From FW021-bin31 sp964558275 (lineage in GTDB: Bacteria; Bacteroidota; Bacteroidia; Chitinophagales; Chitinophagaceae): a DNA stretch of 16,468 bases. Below are positions 1 to 6,983 of the stretch, in pieces (the first letter of the stretch is position 1; each line of letters starts with the position of its first letter). A program made the position numbers and the translations under genes. The notes below the pieces were generated by a model that saw nothing but the letters and a program-made list of their open reading frames with translations, did no database searches and had not been told where the DNA came from. The stretch is taken from NCBI GenBank assembly GCA_964558275.1, contig CAZLDH010000059.1, positions 1-16,468 of the forward strand, given 5' to 3'.

Positions 1-328
1 ATAATACCGTATCAAATATGATAGAGTTTCCCTCTCGATTACGATACAGGTTTTCCACAAGAATCTCATCAATAATACCGCCTTCCCTAGCCCATCTATT
101 ATTGTTTCCCATATGCGATGTAGCACCTAGAGCCCACAATCTTATTTCACTGGAAGCATTTCCACCAAGTACGGGTCTATCCTGAACTAAAGCTACTTTT
201 AGTCCTTTCCTTGCAGCCGCAATAGCTGCACAAGTACCTGCTAATCCACCACCGGCTACCACAAAATCTACTTGTAATCTCTCTAATTTATTTTCTCTAC
301 TGGCAACTACGCCTTCCTTGTTTAACAT
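1..328 (-). CDS. FAD-dependent oxidoreductase, N-terminal part (runs off the window)
   Basis: The first 109 residues are present; the rest lies beyond the left edge. Residues 20-50 form a Rossmann beta-alpha-beta fold with GGGLAG (26-31) and an acidic residue (Asp50) closing the second strand, followed by RPVLGGNASSEIR (51-63). This is typical of the PF12831-type FAD-dependent oxidoreductases found in Bacteroidota glycan-use loci. No signal peptide is visible, so a cytoplasmic location is likely. The ATG lies 11 bases after the symporter stop codon on the same strand, so the two are almost certainly one operon. The substrate cannot be told from this fragment; oxidation of a sugar or sugar derivative imported by the symporter is an inference from context. 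Confidence 0.85.
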   Translation of the reverse strand, partial: MLNKEGVVASRENKLERLQVDFVVAGGGLAGTCAAIAAARKGLKVALVQDRPVLGGNASSEIRLWALGATSHMGNNNRWAREGGIIDEILVENLYRNREGNSIIFDTVL

Positions 329-339
329 ATATTCTTTAT

Positions 340-2031
340 TTATTTTTTCTCTATTATTCTTTTAGCTCTCAAAGCATTAATTTTCCACGGACGCATAAGC
401 ACGCCTAACAAAATGATGGCTATTCCAAAAATCAAAACAATCCAACCCGATTTTATCATACTGATTCCAATAATAAAGGTTAATATCCCAATCATTAAGA
501 CACCGAATCCAATCACTCTTTTCCCTTGTTGATTATCAGCCGTGTTTTCTCCCTCCTCGTTTACTTCCATTAATTCTTTTTCTTTTTTATCCATTATCAA
601 TTTATATTGTTCATAGGAAGCGCTTTTAGGTTTAGTTACTGCAAACCATACTTCATACAATCCCAATAAAACGATGGCAATACCCACTCCGACAATCATT
701 TCCATGCTTCTGGAAAGAGATAATCCAAATAGTGGGGTTACAAATTTTAATAACAAATTAATGACAAGACTAACAATAGTGACTGTTAAAGCGGAACGCC
801 CCGTCTGACTCTTTGAAAACAAACACCAAAGAGGAGGGAGGAACAAAGCAGCTCCGGTAATGGCTCCAATACTAATAACAACGGACACAATCCCTCCCAT
901 AGAAGGAACCAATAAGGCTACAATAATAGTAAAAATACCAAAAGCCACCGTAGATAAACGTGCTACCCTTATTAACCTTTTTTCCGAACTCTTCGGGAAA
1001 ATATTTTTGTACAAATCATTTGTAAAAACTCCTGCCGATATATTCAGGGTAGTATTTACCGAACTGGAGGTAGCAAAAATCATGGATCCTAAAACCATTC
1101 CTAACATACCAACGGGTAAAACCAATTTGGCTATCATCAGATAAGCACCTTCGGCACCCGTTTGACTTAATCCCGGATTAATAGTGTGATAAATCATTGG
1201 CGGTAACATCCATATAACAGGACTGATTACATACAATGCGCCAAAAAGCCAACCTACCTTTTTAGCATCTCGAGGTGTTTTAACTGAAGTATATCTTTGG
1301 ACATAAGCCCAATTTCCACTTATATAAAAGAAATTATAAAAGGCAAAAGCAATTAGAAAACCAACAGAATATTCATCGTTGTAAAAATTAAAGAAATCTT
1401 TAGGCGCCTTATCAATAAAGTTTGAGAGACCTCCGATATGCTGTAATGAAAGCGGAACAACAATCAATACGGCAGCAGTAAGAACAATAAATTGTAATAC
1501 ATCAGTTACTACAACTGCCCATAATCCCCCTACGGCAGTATATATAATAATAAGGATTCCTAAAATTACTGTTGTTAAAGCAACAGACATACCGGTAGCC
1601 ACCTCTAATATTTTTGCTACCGGATATAAAAAAGCACCGGTAGTGAACATGGAAAGAGCCAGAAATAAATAGGAGTATATTTTTTGAGTGCCATATCCTA
1701 ACCTTTGGGTAATAAACTCTGCCGCCGTCAGTACTCCTGTTCTTTGCCATTTTGGCGCTACAACAAATGCTATCACAAATCCTGCTATACACATCGTCCA
1801 TTGAATAGCCACGGCTACCCATCCAAAATTGTATGCAATTGCGCCCCACACGACAAAAGTCCCTGCCGAAAAGAAGCTCATGAAAAGAGCCAAACCACTA
1901 ATCCACCAGGGTACGGCTCCTCCTCCTGCAAAAAAAGATTTCATATTCTTTCCTGCCCCCGTAAAAGCAATACCACAAACAACAATAATTAAAGAAAATA
2001 TTATAATAGTAACATAGTCGAAAATGGGCAT
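340..2031 (-). CDS. Sodium:solute symporter (SSS family)
   Basis: A polytopic inner-membrane protein of 563 residues with about 13-14 hydrophobic segments. Two SSS-family landmarks are visible: GGLWAVVVTDVLQFIVL at about 168-184, and the Ser/Thr-rich ATSSSVNTTLN at about 320-330, in the helix where this family binds sodium. It is expected to import a sugar, sialic-acid-like compound or other small solute with Na+; the substrate is unknown. A charged cytoplasmic stretch (about 475-505) precedes two C-terminal helices. I chose the ATG at 2031. An in-frame TTG at 2055 would add eight residues but lies inside the likely -7 promoter box (2053-2060), so it probably is not transcribed. It is first in the operon with the FAD oxidoreductase and is divergent from the LacI-type regulator. 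Confidence 0.9.
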   Translation of the reverse strand: MPIFDYVTIIIFSLIIVVCGIAFTGAGKNMKSFFAGGGAVPWWISGLALFMSFFSAGTFVVWGAIAYNFGWVAVAIQWTMCIAGFVIAFVVAPKWQRTGVLTAAEFITQRLGYGTQKIYSYLFLALSMFTTGAFLYPVAKILEVATGMSVALTTVILGILIIIYTAVGGLWAVVVTDVLQFIVLTAAVLIVVPLSLQHIGGLSNFIDKAPKDFFNFYNDEYSVGFLIAFAFYNFFYISGNWAYVQRYTSVKTPRDAKKVGWLFGALYVISPVIWMLPPMIYHTINPGLSQTGAEGAYLMIAKLVLPVGMLGMVLGSMIFATSSSVNTTLNISAGVFTNDLYKNIFPKSSEKRLIRVARLSTVAFGIFTIIVALLVPSMGGIVSVVISIGAITGAALFLPPLWCLFSKSQTGRSALTVTIVSLVINLLLKFVTPLFGLSLSRSMEMIVGVGIAIVLLGLYEVWFAVTKPKSASYEQYKLIMDKKEKELMEVNEEGENTADNQQGKRVIGFGVLMIGILTFIIGISMIKSGWIVLIFGIAIILLGVLMRPWKINALRAKRIIEKK

Positions 2032-2052
2032 AAAGTCTATTTTATTAGTTGT

Positions 2053-2084
2053 CAAACATACCGTCTCATCTAATCTATCCCAAA
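2053..2084 (-). promoter_or_regulatory. Bacteroidota-type promoter of the symporter operon
   Basis: On the minus strand, TTTG (2084-2081) is followed after exactly 20 bases by TATGTTTG (2060-2053), a perfect match to the Bacteroidota pattern TTTG, about 20 nt, TAnnTTTG. Transcription would start near 2049, giving a leader of about 18 bases before the ATG at 2031. This placement also rules against the upstream TTG start. Confidence 0.65.
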
Positions 2085-2104
2085 TATTTCTCTACTTAAA
2101 TCTA

Positions 2105-2149
2105 CGTAAACGATTACGAGAACGTTTACAATTTCCGTAATCGTTTACG
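2105..2149. promoter_or_regulatory. LacI-family operator, perfect 14-bp inverted repeat
   Basis: CGTAAACGATTACG (2105-2118) is the exact reverse complement of CGTAATCGTTTACG (2136-2149). A third half-site, CGTTTAC (2123-2129), lies between them; it is inverted relative to GTAAACG (2106-2112) and sits 20 bases, about two helical turns, before the same heptamer at 2143-2149. Sequences of this form are typical LacI/CcpA-family operators. The site lies 21 bases upstream of the symporter -33 box and just upstream of the regulator's own promoter, so control of both directions by the adjacent regulator is the natural reading. Confidence 0.75.
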
Positions 2150-2170
2150 ATAATACATTTACAATAAGGT

Positions 2171-2202
2171 TTTAAGGATTCTCAACTTAAATTGTATCTT
2201 TA
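2171..2202 (+). promoter_or_regulatory. Weak candidate promoter of the LacI-type gene
   Basis: TATCTTTA (2195-2202) matches TAnnTTTG at all fixed positions but the last. TTTA (2171-2174) lies 20 bases upstream in place of TTTG. The start of transcription would be near 2206, 17 bases before the ATG at 2223. The match is imperfect and is supported mainly by spacing. Confidence 0.35.
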
Positions 2203-2222
2203 CCAATATAGAACATTCAATT

Positions 2223-3249
2223 ATGCATCACGTAACCATTAAGGATATTGCACATGCTTTAAATATATCAGTAGCTACTGTTTCCAGAGCACTTAATGAT
2301 AAATACGATGTTAAGAAGAATACCAGAGAATTGGTGNNNNNNNNNNAAAGCTAAAGAGATGGGATACAAGCCCAATCCCATTGCTCGTAAACTACTTCAG
2401 AAACAATCTTTCAATATCGGAGTCATTGTTCCGGAATTTATCAATTCCTTTTTCACCGAAGTGATTATCGGTATTCAAGAAGTTTTAAGCAAAAACAACT
2501 ATCAAGTGATTATCATGCAATCTAATGAAAGTGCTTATCAAGAATTAAAAAACTTAATCTCAATGAGAAATCACATGGTTGACGGATTACTACTCTCACT
2601 TTCCAAAGAAACAAAAAATATTAGCTCTATTGAACGTCTGATAAAAGATCAATTTCCTATCGTCCTTTTTAATCGAATAAATGAATCACTTCCTGTATCA
2701 AAAGTAATTTTCGATGATTTTAAATGGTCATTATTTGCAACAGAACATCTAATAAGGCAAGGATATCGAAAGATCTTTCATTTTGCCGGACCAAAACATC
2801 TTACCCTAATTAAAAATAGGACACGTGGTTTTGAGAAAGCGATGGAAAAACATCGAATCCCATACCAAAAAGACCAAGTGATTAATACAGGTATTTCTAT
2901 CAAAGATGGCGCAAAGGTTATGGAACAACTTATACAAAAAGGCAATATACCAGATGCCATCTTTGCCACAAACGATCCAACTGCATTGGGTGCAATGAAA
3001 GTACTAAAAGAACATGGTTATAAAATACCAAAAGATGTGGGTATAGTCGGTTTCTCTAATTCAAAAACAGCAGAGGTTGTAGAACCCTCACTTACCAGCG
3101 TCTGTCAACCCACTTATGAAATGGGGAAAACAGTAGCTACTCTTATGCTCAACCAATTAAAAAAAACAGGAGATATTTTGCCCAGAACCATTGTCATGGA
3201 CGGTAAATTAATCATTCGAGAGTCTTCTATAAGAAATACATCAAAATAA
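2223..3249 (+). CDS. LacI-family transcriptional regulator (interrupted by an assembly gap)
   Basis: Residues 1-38 from the ATG at 2223 form a classical LacI helix-turn-helix (VTIKDIAHALNISVATVSRA). After the 10-N gap, the hinge reads KAKEMGYKPNPIARKL, followed by a periplasmic-binding-protein-like effector domain (GVIVPEFINSFF through IFATNDPTALGAM and VGIVGFSN). The two parts are in different frames as written. Alignment by eye with LacI and PurR predicts only two residues (6 bp) between TRELV and KAKEM, so the N run is a placeholder and the real gene is probably intact, at about 340 residues. It probably binds the operator at 2105-2149 and regulates the divergent symporter operon in response to a sugar-like effector. 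Its 3' end is 15 bases from the convergent tsaD stop codon. Confidence 0.9.
2337..2346. other. Assembly gap (10 N)
   Basis: Ten consecutive N fall within the DNA-binding domain of the LacI-type gene. The reading frames on either side do not match across 10 bases, and family alignment suggests a true gap of about 6 bases, so the length is arbitrary. Confidence 0.98.
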
Positions 3250-3264
3250 AATTATCAAATAACA

Positions 3265-4269
3265 TCAAAATCCGGCTCTTGCCGTAGGGCGCACCAATAA
3301 ATCAGCAAATAATCCTTTTTGATACTTATAATATCCTGCCATCGCAATCATCCCCGCATTATCGGTGCAATATTGAAAATCGGGAATATAATAATTCCAA
3401 TGATATTTCTCTCCATAGTCAGCAATGGCTTTTCTCAAACCTGAGTTGGCACTTACACCTCCGGCAATACAAACTTCACTGATTCCTGTTTCTTTGGTTG
3501 CCTTTTTTAATTTCTTCATTAAGATAGTCACAATCCTATCTTGTACCGATGCACAGATATCATCAATATTTTTCTCTATAAAGTCGGGATCTGCTGTCTT
3601 GTTCTCCTGTACAAAATAGAGAATAGCCGTTTTCAAACCACTAAAACTGAAATCCAGTCCCTTTACTTTGGGTTCGGGAAAAGTAAAACGATGAGGATCT
3701 CCCTGCTGCGCCTTTTTATCTAAAACAGGACCTCCCGGATAGGGTAATCCCAATATTTTAGCTGTTTTATCAAAAGCCTCTCCCGCAGCATCATCCAAGG
3801 TTTGCCCAAGCACTTCCATCTCCAAATGATCTTTGCATAAAACAATCTGCGTATGCCCTCCGGAGACCGTCAGACACAAGAAAGGGAACTGTGGTCTTGG
3901 TTGATCAATACAATTTGCTAAAACATGCGCCTGCATATGGTGAACTGCTATCAATGGAATATTCAGTGCATAAGCGAGGGATTTGGCAAAACTGCCTCCT
4001 ACCAAAAGAGATCCTATTAATCCGGGAGCTTGTGTAAAGGCAATGGCATCCAATTCCTTCTTACTCACACCGGCTTTCTTTAGTGCCATATCTACAACCG
4101 GGATGATATTCTGTTGATGCGCGCGAGACGCTAACTCAGGCACCACACCACCATATTGCTCATGAACCGGCTGATTGGCAATCAAATTAGAAAGAATTAC
4201 TCCATCCCGCAATACAGCCGCACTGGTGTCATCACAAGATGATTCTATGGCTAAAATATGAATAGACAT
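3265..4269 (-). CDS. tsaD: tRNA N6-adenosine threonylcarbamoyltransferase
   Basis: TsaD transfers the threonylcarbamoyl group from threonylcarbamoyl-AMP to A37 of ANN-decoding tRNAs (t6A), working with TsaB and TsaE in the cytoplasm. The 334 residues match the usual length and carry all expected ASKHA/Kae1 motifs: IESSCDDTS (8-16), the metal-binding HMQAH (111-115), SGGHTQIV (136-143), DDAAGEAFDK (159-168), YPGGP (177-181), SFSGLKTA (208-215), GGVSANSG (270-277) and DNAGMIA (303-309, including the metal-binding Asp). The ATG at 4269 places the LAIESSCDDT start as in other TsaD proteins. It is a single gene, convergent with the LacI-type gene and divergent from the antitoxin. A -7 box almost abuts its start codon. 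Confidence 0.97.
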   Translation of the reverse strand: MSIHILAIESSCDDTSAAVLRDGVILSNLIANQPVHEQYGGVVPELASRAHQQNIIPVVDMALKKAGVSKKELDAIAFTQAPGLIGSLLVGGSFAKSLAYALNIPLIAVHHMQAHVLANCIDQPRPQFPFLCLTVSGGHTQIVLCKDHLEMEVLGQTLDDAAGEAFDKTAKILGLPYPGGPVLDKKAQQGDPHRFTFPEPKVKGLDFSFSGLKTAILYFVQENKTADPDFIEKNIDDICASVQDRIVTILMKKLKKATKETGISEVCIAGGVSANSGLRKAIADYGEKYHWNYYIPDFQYCTDNAGMIAMAGYYKYQKGLFADLLVRPTARAGF

Positions 4270-4273
4270 GAGG

Positions 4274-4281
4274 CAAAGGTA
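4274..4281 (-). promoter_or_regulatory. Candidate -7 box of tsaD
   Basis: TACCTTTG on the minus strand matches TAnnTTTG and ends four bases before the tsaD ATG (4269), implying a very short or absent leader. No clear TTTG was found about 20 bases upstream, so only the -7 element supports it. Confidence 0.35.
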
Positions 4282-4309
4282 GATACTTTTTTGAAAGGAA
4301 TAGTTTCTT

Positions 4310-4317
4310 TATCTTTG
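4310..4317 (+). promoter_or_regulatory. Candidate -7 box of the antitoxin-toxin pair
   Basis: TATCTTTG fits TAnnTTTG and lies 21 bases before the antitoxin ATG at 4339. A TTTG at 4290-4293 is 16 bases upstream, shorter than the usual 19-20. Confidence 0.35.
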
Positions 4318-4338
4318 ATATCTATAACATTTATAATT

Positions 4339-4599
4339 ATGGGAACATTTGCAGAGAGAACAGCACGAAAAGAAATGCATCGTATCATTGACTTGGTTGA
4401 TGAAGAGAAAGTAAAGGCTATGCTGACTCTTTTTCGAAACATCATAGAAGAGAATAACTTTGATATTTATACGAATGCCCTCAAAAAACAGATCGACAAT
4501 GATTTTTTAGCTTATAAAAACGGGGAAAAAACCTTTTCTGAAAAAGAAGTAAAAGCACGTACCAATCAATTATTAAAATCTTTGAAGACGGAAGGATGA
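4339..4599 (+). CDS. Putative antitoxin of a ParE/RelE-type module
   Basis: A charged, mostly helical protein of 86 residues starting MGTFAERTARKEMHRIID. I did not recognise a named antitoxin family. The role is inferred from its position: its stop overlaps the start of the ParE/RelE-like toxin gene by ATGA (4596-4599), the usual translationally coupled antitoxin-first order. The frame stays open upstream to 4258, overlapping tsaD, but the ATG at 4339 sits 21 bases after a -7 box and leaves no overlap with tsaD. The gene itself appears intact although its partner is broken. Confidence 0.7.
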   Translation: MGTFAERTARKEMHRIIDLVDEEKVKAMLTLFRNIIEENNFDIYTNALKKQIDNDFLAYKNGEKTFSEKEVKARTNQLLKSLKTEG

Positions 4600-4905
4600 A
4601 TTACAAATACCGTTTCTCCAAGCGAGCGTTAAAACAACAAGAACAGATAATAAAATGGTATGCTCCCAAGAGTCTAAAAGCAGCAGAGAATTTTGCAAAC
4701 GGTCTTTATCAGGTTATCGAAGAAATTTGTACTGATCCCTTTAAATACCGCACTACGTATAAAAAATTTAGAGAATTTTACTGGAAAAAAATTCCGATAT
4801 CATATTATATTTATTGTAGAAGATGAAACAAAAGAAGTAATTATTTTCTCTATTTTTCATTCTTCTAGAAATCCAGAGGATAAATATAATGATAATATTT
4901 TGTGA
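4596..4905 (+). pseudogene. ParE/RelE-family toxin, frameshifted
   Basis: Frame one gives MNYKYRFSKRALKQQEQI and continues through FREFYWKK (about residue 66), then ends in an unrelated tail at 4826. The expected C-terminal half, KFRYHIIFIVEDETKEVII followed by FSIFHSSRNP, is in the next frame up to 4905. Joined, they make a normal-length (about 103 residues) ParE/RelE fold with the characteristic final strand and HxSRNP motif. The break is at a run of seven A (4785-4791); removing one A restores TGG AAA AAA TTC and the whole protein. As written, the toxin lacks its last two strands and should be inactive. Alternatives are a sequencing or assembly error in the homopolymer, or phase variation. 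The 3' end overlaps the YoeB remnant on the opposite strand by 49 bases. Confidence 0.75.
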
Positions 4906-5132
4906 GCCGTTGTTCCTCGTATCTTATATACCAGATGGTGTTCTTTTGTCATTCTTCTACTCCAATATCCTGAAAGTCCCCCTTTAAGAGATTCTGGTTT
5001 CCCAGTTCCCTTAAAAGGAGACCGAAAAGTAACTTTTAGGAGTACATTGAATCGTTCAAGTACTTTCCTATCGTGTTGTTGCCAATACAAATAATCTTCC
5101 CAAGCATTTGACTGCCAACCAAGATTCTTAAA
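4857..5132 (-). pseudogene. YoeB/Txe-family toxin remnant
   Basis: The open frame encodes KNLGWQSNAWEDYLYWQQHD, then PFKGTGKPESLKGGLSGYWS and RRMTKEHHLVYKI. This matches the YoeB/Txe ribosome-dependent mRNA interferase fold, including the central Glu and Arg region (SRRMTKEH). Two defects are visible. There is no start codon in frame: a TGA (5135-5133) directly precedes the first codon, and the nearby ATG within CAATGATTTAA is out of frame. The C-terminus reads ILSLYLSSGFLEE instead of the family's ILS(L/C)RxHY ending, so the catalytic His-Tyr pair is missing. It is a dead gene, with its antitoxin remnant immediately upstream. Confidence 0.75.
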
Positions 5133-5279
5133 TCATTGTTCAATCAGTGAGTGATGAGAAAATTCATTTCTGTCCATTTCATCAACTGCTTCTTCCAAAC
5201 GTTTCCGATTAGCTAAACTACTCGTCAGGTGTAATGTCTCTTGTAAACTATAATAATCATAAGAAGCAACTTCTTTTCT
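5133..5279 (-). pseudogene. YefM/Axe-family antitoxin, C-terminal remnant
   Basis: The minus-strand reading frame ending at TGA (5135-5133) gives VASYDYYSLQETLHLTSSLA and continues NRKRLEEAVDEMDRNEFSHHSLIEQ. The QETLHLTSSxANRKRLxEA block is the classical YefM C-terminal half, which wraps the YoeB toxin. The N-terminal DNA-binding half is missing: stops TAG (5282-5280) and TGA (5288-5286) close the frame, and the GH109 gene's stop lies 26 bases away, suggesting a deletion joined here. It is too short for automatic gene callers. The order antitoxin then toxin is conserved. Confidence 0.75.
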
Positions 5280-5305
5280 CTATCTTCACTTCATCATTTT
5301 AATGA

Positions 5306-6730
5306 TTACCCTTTCACACCGGTATTCGCTCCTTCTTTCAAAGAAAGATCTACGGGAGCATTGGTTTTCCAGGAGCCACGGGTAAAGTCGGGGATATCCA
5401 ATGTCATGGCTTTATTGGCAACAGACAATCCACTCAGAGGAAAGATACAACTCCATAAAGCAGCATCATAAACATCCTGATCTAATGGCAATCCATTTCT
5501 CAAACAATCAATTGTACGCCAATCCATCATAAAGTCCATACCGCCATGGCCACCTACTTTTTTGGCCATTTTTCCTACCTTTTCCACGATAGGAACAGCA
5601 TATTTTTTCTTCACTTCTTCCATTTCCTTTTCATCAATCCAATGATGACCTCCATTAGATATTTTACCCGGCAGGGGATATTTCAATGCAGTGCCTTCGG
5701 TTCCTACCACTTTATGAATACGGGAATAAACATTCGGTGAGGTCACATCGTGCTCAATCATAATGGTCTTACCTTTATGTGTTCGAACTGTAGTCACATT
5801 CATATTCCCTCTATATTGTGCACCTACATAAGGCGCAAAGAAACTATCTTTTGCTGCATATTCCTTCGCTCGTTCGCCCATCATGAAGTCATTGGTAGAT
5901 ACAGAAACCAAATATTCCATTTTATCTCCTCTGTTCATGTTCATAATCTGGCAGATAGGTCCAAGTCCGTGTGTAGGATATAAATTCCCGTTATGACGTG
6001 TATTTTCACGTAATCTCCACATACCATAGTAACCATCTTTATTAAAATTCAAATCATAAAGATTATGGTTATACGCACCTTCTCCATGCATCACTTCTCC
6101 AAAATACCCCTGGCGAGCCATGTTCAAGGTCAATAATTCAAAGAAATCATAGCAGCAGTTCTCCATCATCATGCAGTGTTTCTTTGTCTTTTCGGAGGTT
6201 TCTACAACCTGCCAACATTCTTCTAAAGTCAATCCTATAGGTACTTCACAACAAACATGAATACCATGTTCCATAGCGTATAGCGCCATAGGAGTATGTA
6301 AATCCCAAGGGGATGCAATAAACACTAAATCTAAATCTCCACTATCACACATTCTTTTCCAGGCATCGGCTTTATCTGTATATACCTTCGGATCGTGCCC
6401 GGCATCCTTAGCCATTTTATAAGCATTTTCCGCATACTCTCTGCGAATATCACACACGCCTTTCACCTCTACTCCTTCAAGCTTGGTCACTGCATTTAAA
6501 TGGGTCGGCCCCCTCATTCCCAAACCAATAAAACCAACACGAACAGTATCTAACTTTGGCGCTCTATAACCACTCATATTGAAATGCTGTTTATGAGAAT
6601 TAGAATAAAGGTATTTTTTGAGTTCTTCTTCCTTTACATTCTTAGTTGAACCTGAGGCCAAACTGGTACTCAACAGCCCTAATCCTGTCAAGCTGGTTAA
6701 TCTTAAAAAATCCCGACGATTGCTATTCAT
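5306..6730 (-). CDS. GH109-type glycosidase of the Gfo/Idh/MocA fold, TAT-exported
   Basis: A 474-residue protein starting MNSNRRDFLRLTSLTGLGLL, a twin-arginine signal (Arg5-Arg6) with a hydrophobic core, so it should be folded with its cofactor before export to the periplasm. Residues 62-165 are an NAD(H)-binding Rossmann domain (GFIGLGMRG, 66-74; VCDIRREYA; CEVPIG, 161-166). ENCCYDFFELLTLNMARQG (190-208) and the YPTHGLGP motif (251-258) are characteristic of GH109, known for NAD+-dependent alpha-N-acetylgalactosaminidase; the Tyr and His of YPTH correspond to active-site residues there. Activity on alpha-GalNAc is likely, but GH109 also has members of uncertain substrate. An upstream in-frame ATG (6763) would put 11 residues before the TAT signal, so I prefer 6730. 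It has a LacI-type operator-like site upstream. Confidence 0.88.
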   Translation of the reverse strand: MNSNRRDFLRLTSLTGLGLLSTSLASGSTKNVKEEELKKYLYSNSHKQHFNMSGYRAPKLDTVRVGFIGLGMRGPTHLNAVTKLEGVEVKGVCDIRREYAENAYKMAKDAGHDPKVYTDKADAWKRMCDSGDLDLVFIASPWDLHTPMALYAMEHGIHVCCEVPIGLTLEECWQVVETSEKTKKHCMMMENCCYDFFELLTLNMARQGYFGEVMHGEGAYNHNLYDLNFNKDGYYGMWRLRENTRHNGNLYPTHGLGPICQIMNMNRGDKMEYLVSVSTNDFMMGERAKEYAAKDSFFAPYVGAQYRGNMNVTTVRTHKGKTIMIEHDVTSPNVYSRIHKVVGTEGTALKYPLPGKISNGGHHWIDEKEMEEVKKKYAVPIVEKVGKMAKKVGGHGGMDFMMDWRTIDCLRNGLPLDQDVYDAALWSCIFPLSGLSVANKAMTLDIPDFTRGSWKTNAPVDLSLKEGANTGVKG

Positions 6731-6894
6731 AGTTTCATATTTAATAAGAGAATAAGGGTACATAATATATGCGCTTTCCCTACTTTATAATTGTTAAGAA
6801 AAACGTATTGAAGTTTTTCTTACTTTTTGCAAGATAAATGCATTAGTAGAACATTCCAATTCTCCCTATAAAATTTAAATCTAAAATAAATAAT

Positions 6895-6928
6895 GCAAAC
6901 GTTTCCATATCAGTATTCAACCGTTTGC
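6895..6928. promoter_or_regulatory. LacI-type operator-like inverted repeat upstream of the GH109 gene
   Basis: GCAAACG (6895-6901) and its exact reverse complement CGTTTGC (6922-6928) are separated by 20 bases; AAACGTTT (6897-6904) is itself palindromic. The half-site differs by one base from GTAAACG in the operator at 2105-2149. It is 165 bases upstream of the GH109 start codon. A weak promoter-like pair, TTG (6859-6857), 20 bases, TATCTTGC (6836-6829) on the minus strand, lies between site and gene. The rest of the 253-base interval up to smc is AT-rich without recognisable genes. Confidence 0.5.
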
Positions 6929-6983
6929 GCATTTTTTTATTTTATTCGTAATTATTTTTAATTTAAAGGAGAAAAGGGAGAAA

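Noticed and set aside
860..1992. Plus-strand and alternative-frame open frames inside the symporter gene
   Set aside because: The symporter frame has clear transmembrane pattern and family motifs throughout; the others have none.
4785..4791. Programmed ribosomal frameshift at the A7 run in the ParE-like toxin
   Set aside because: The downstream half needs a +1 shift (or -2), whereas A AAA AAA heptamers favour -1 slippage. A one-base insertion or assembly error is simpler.
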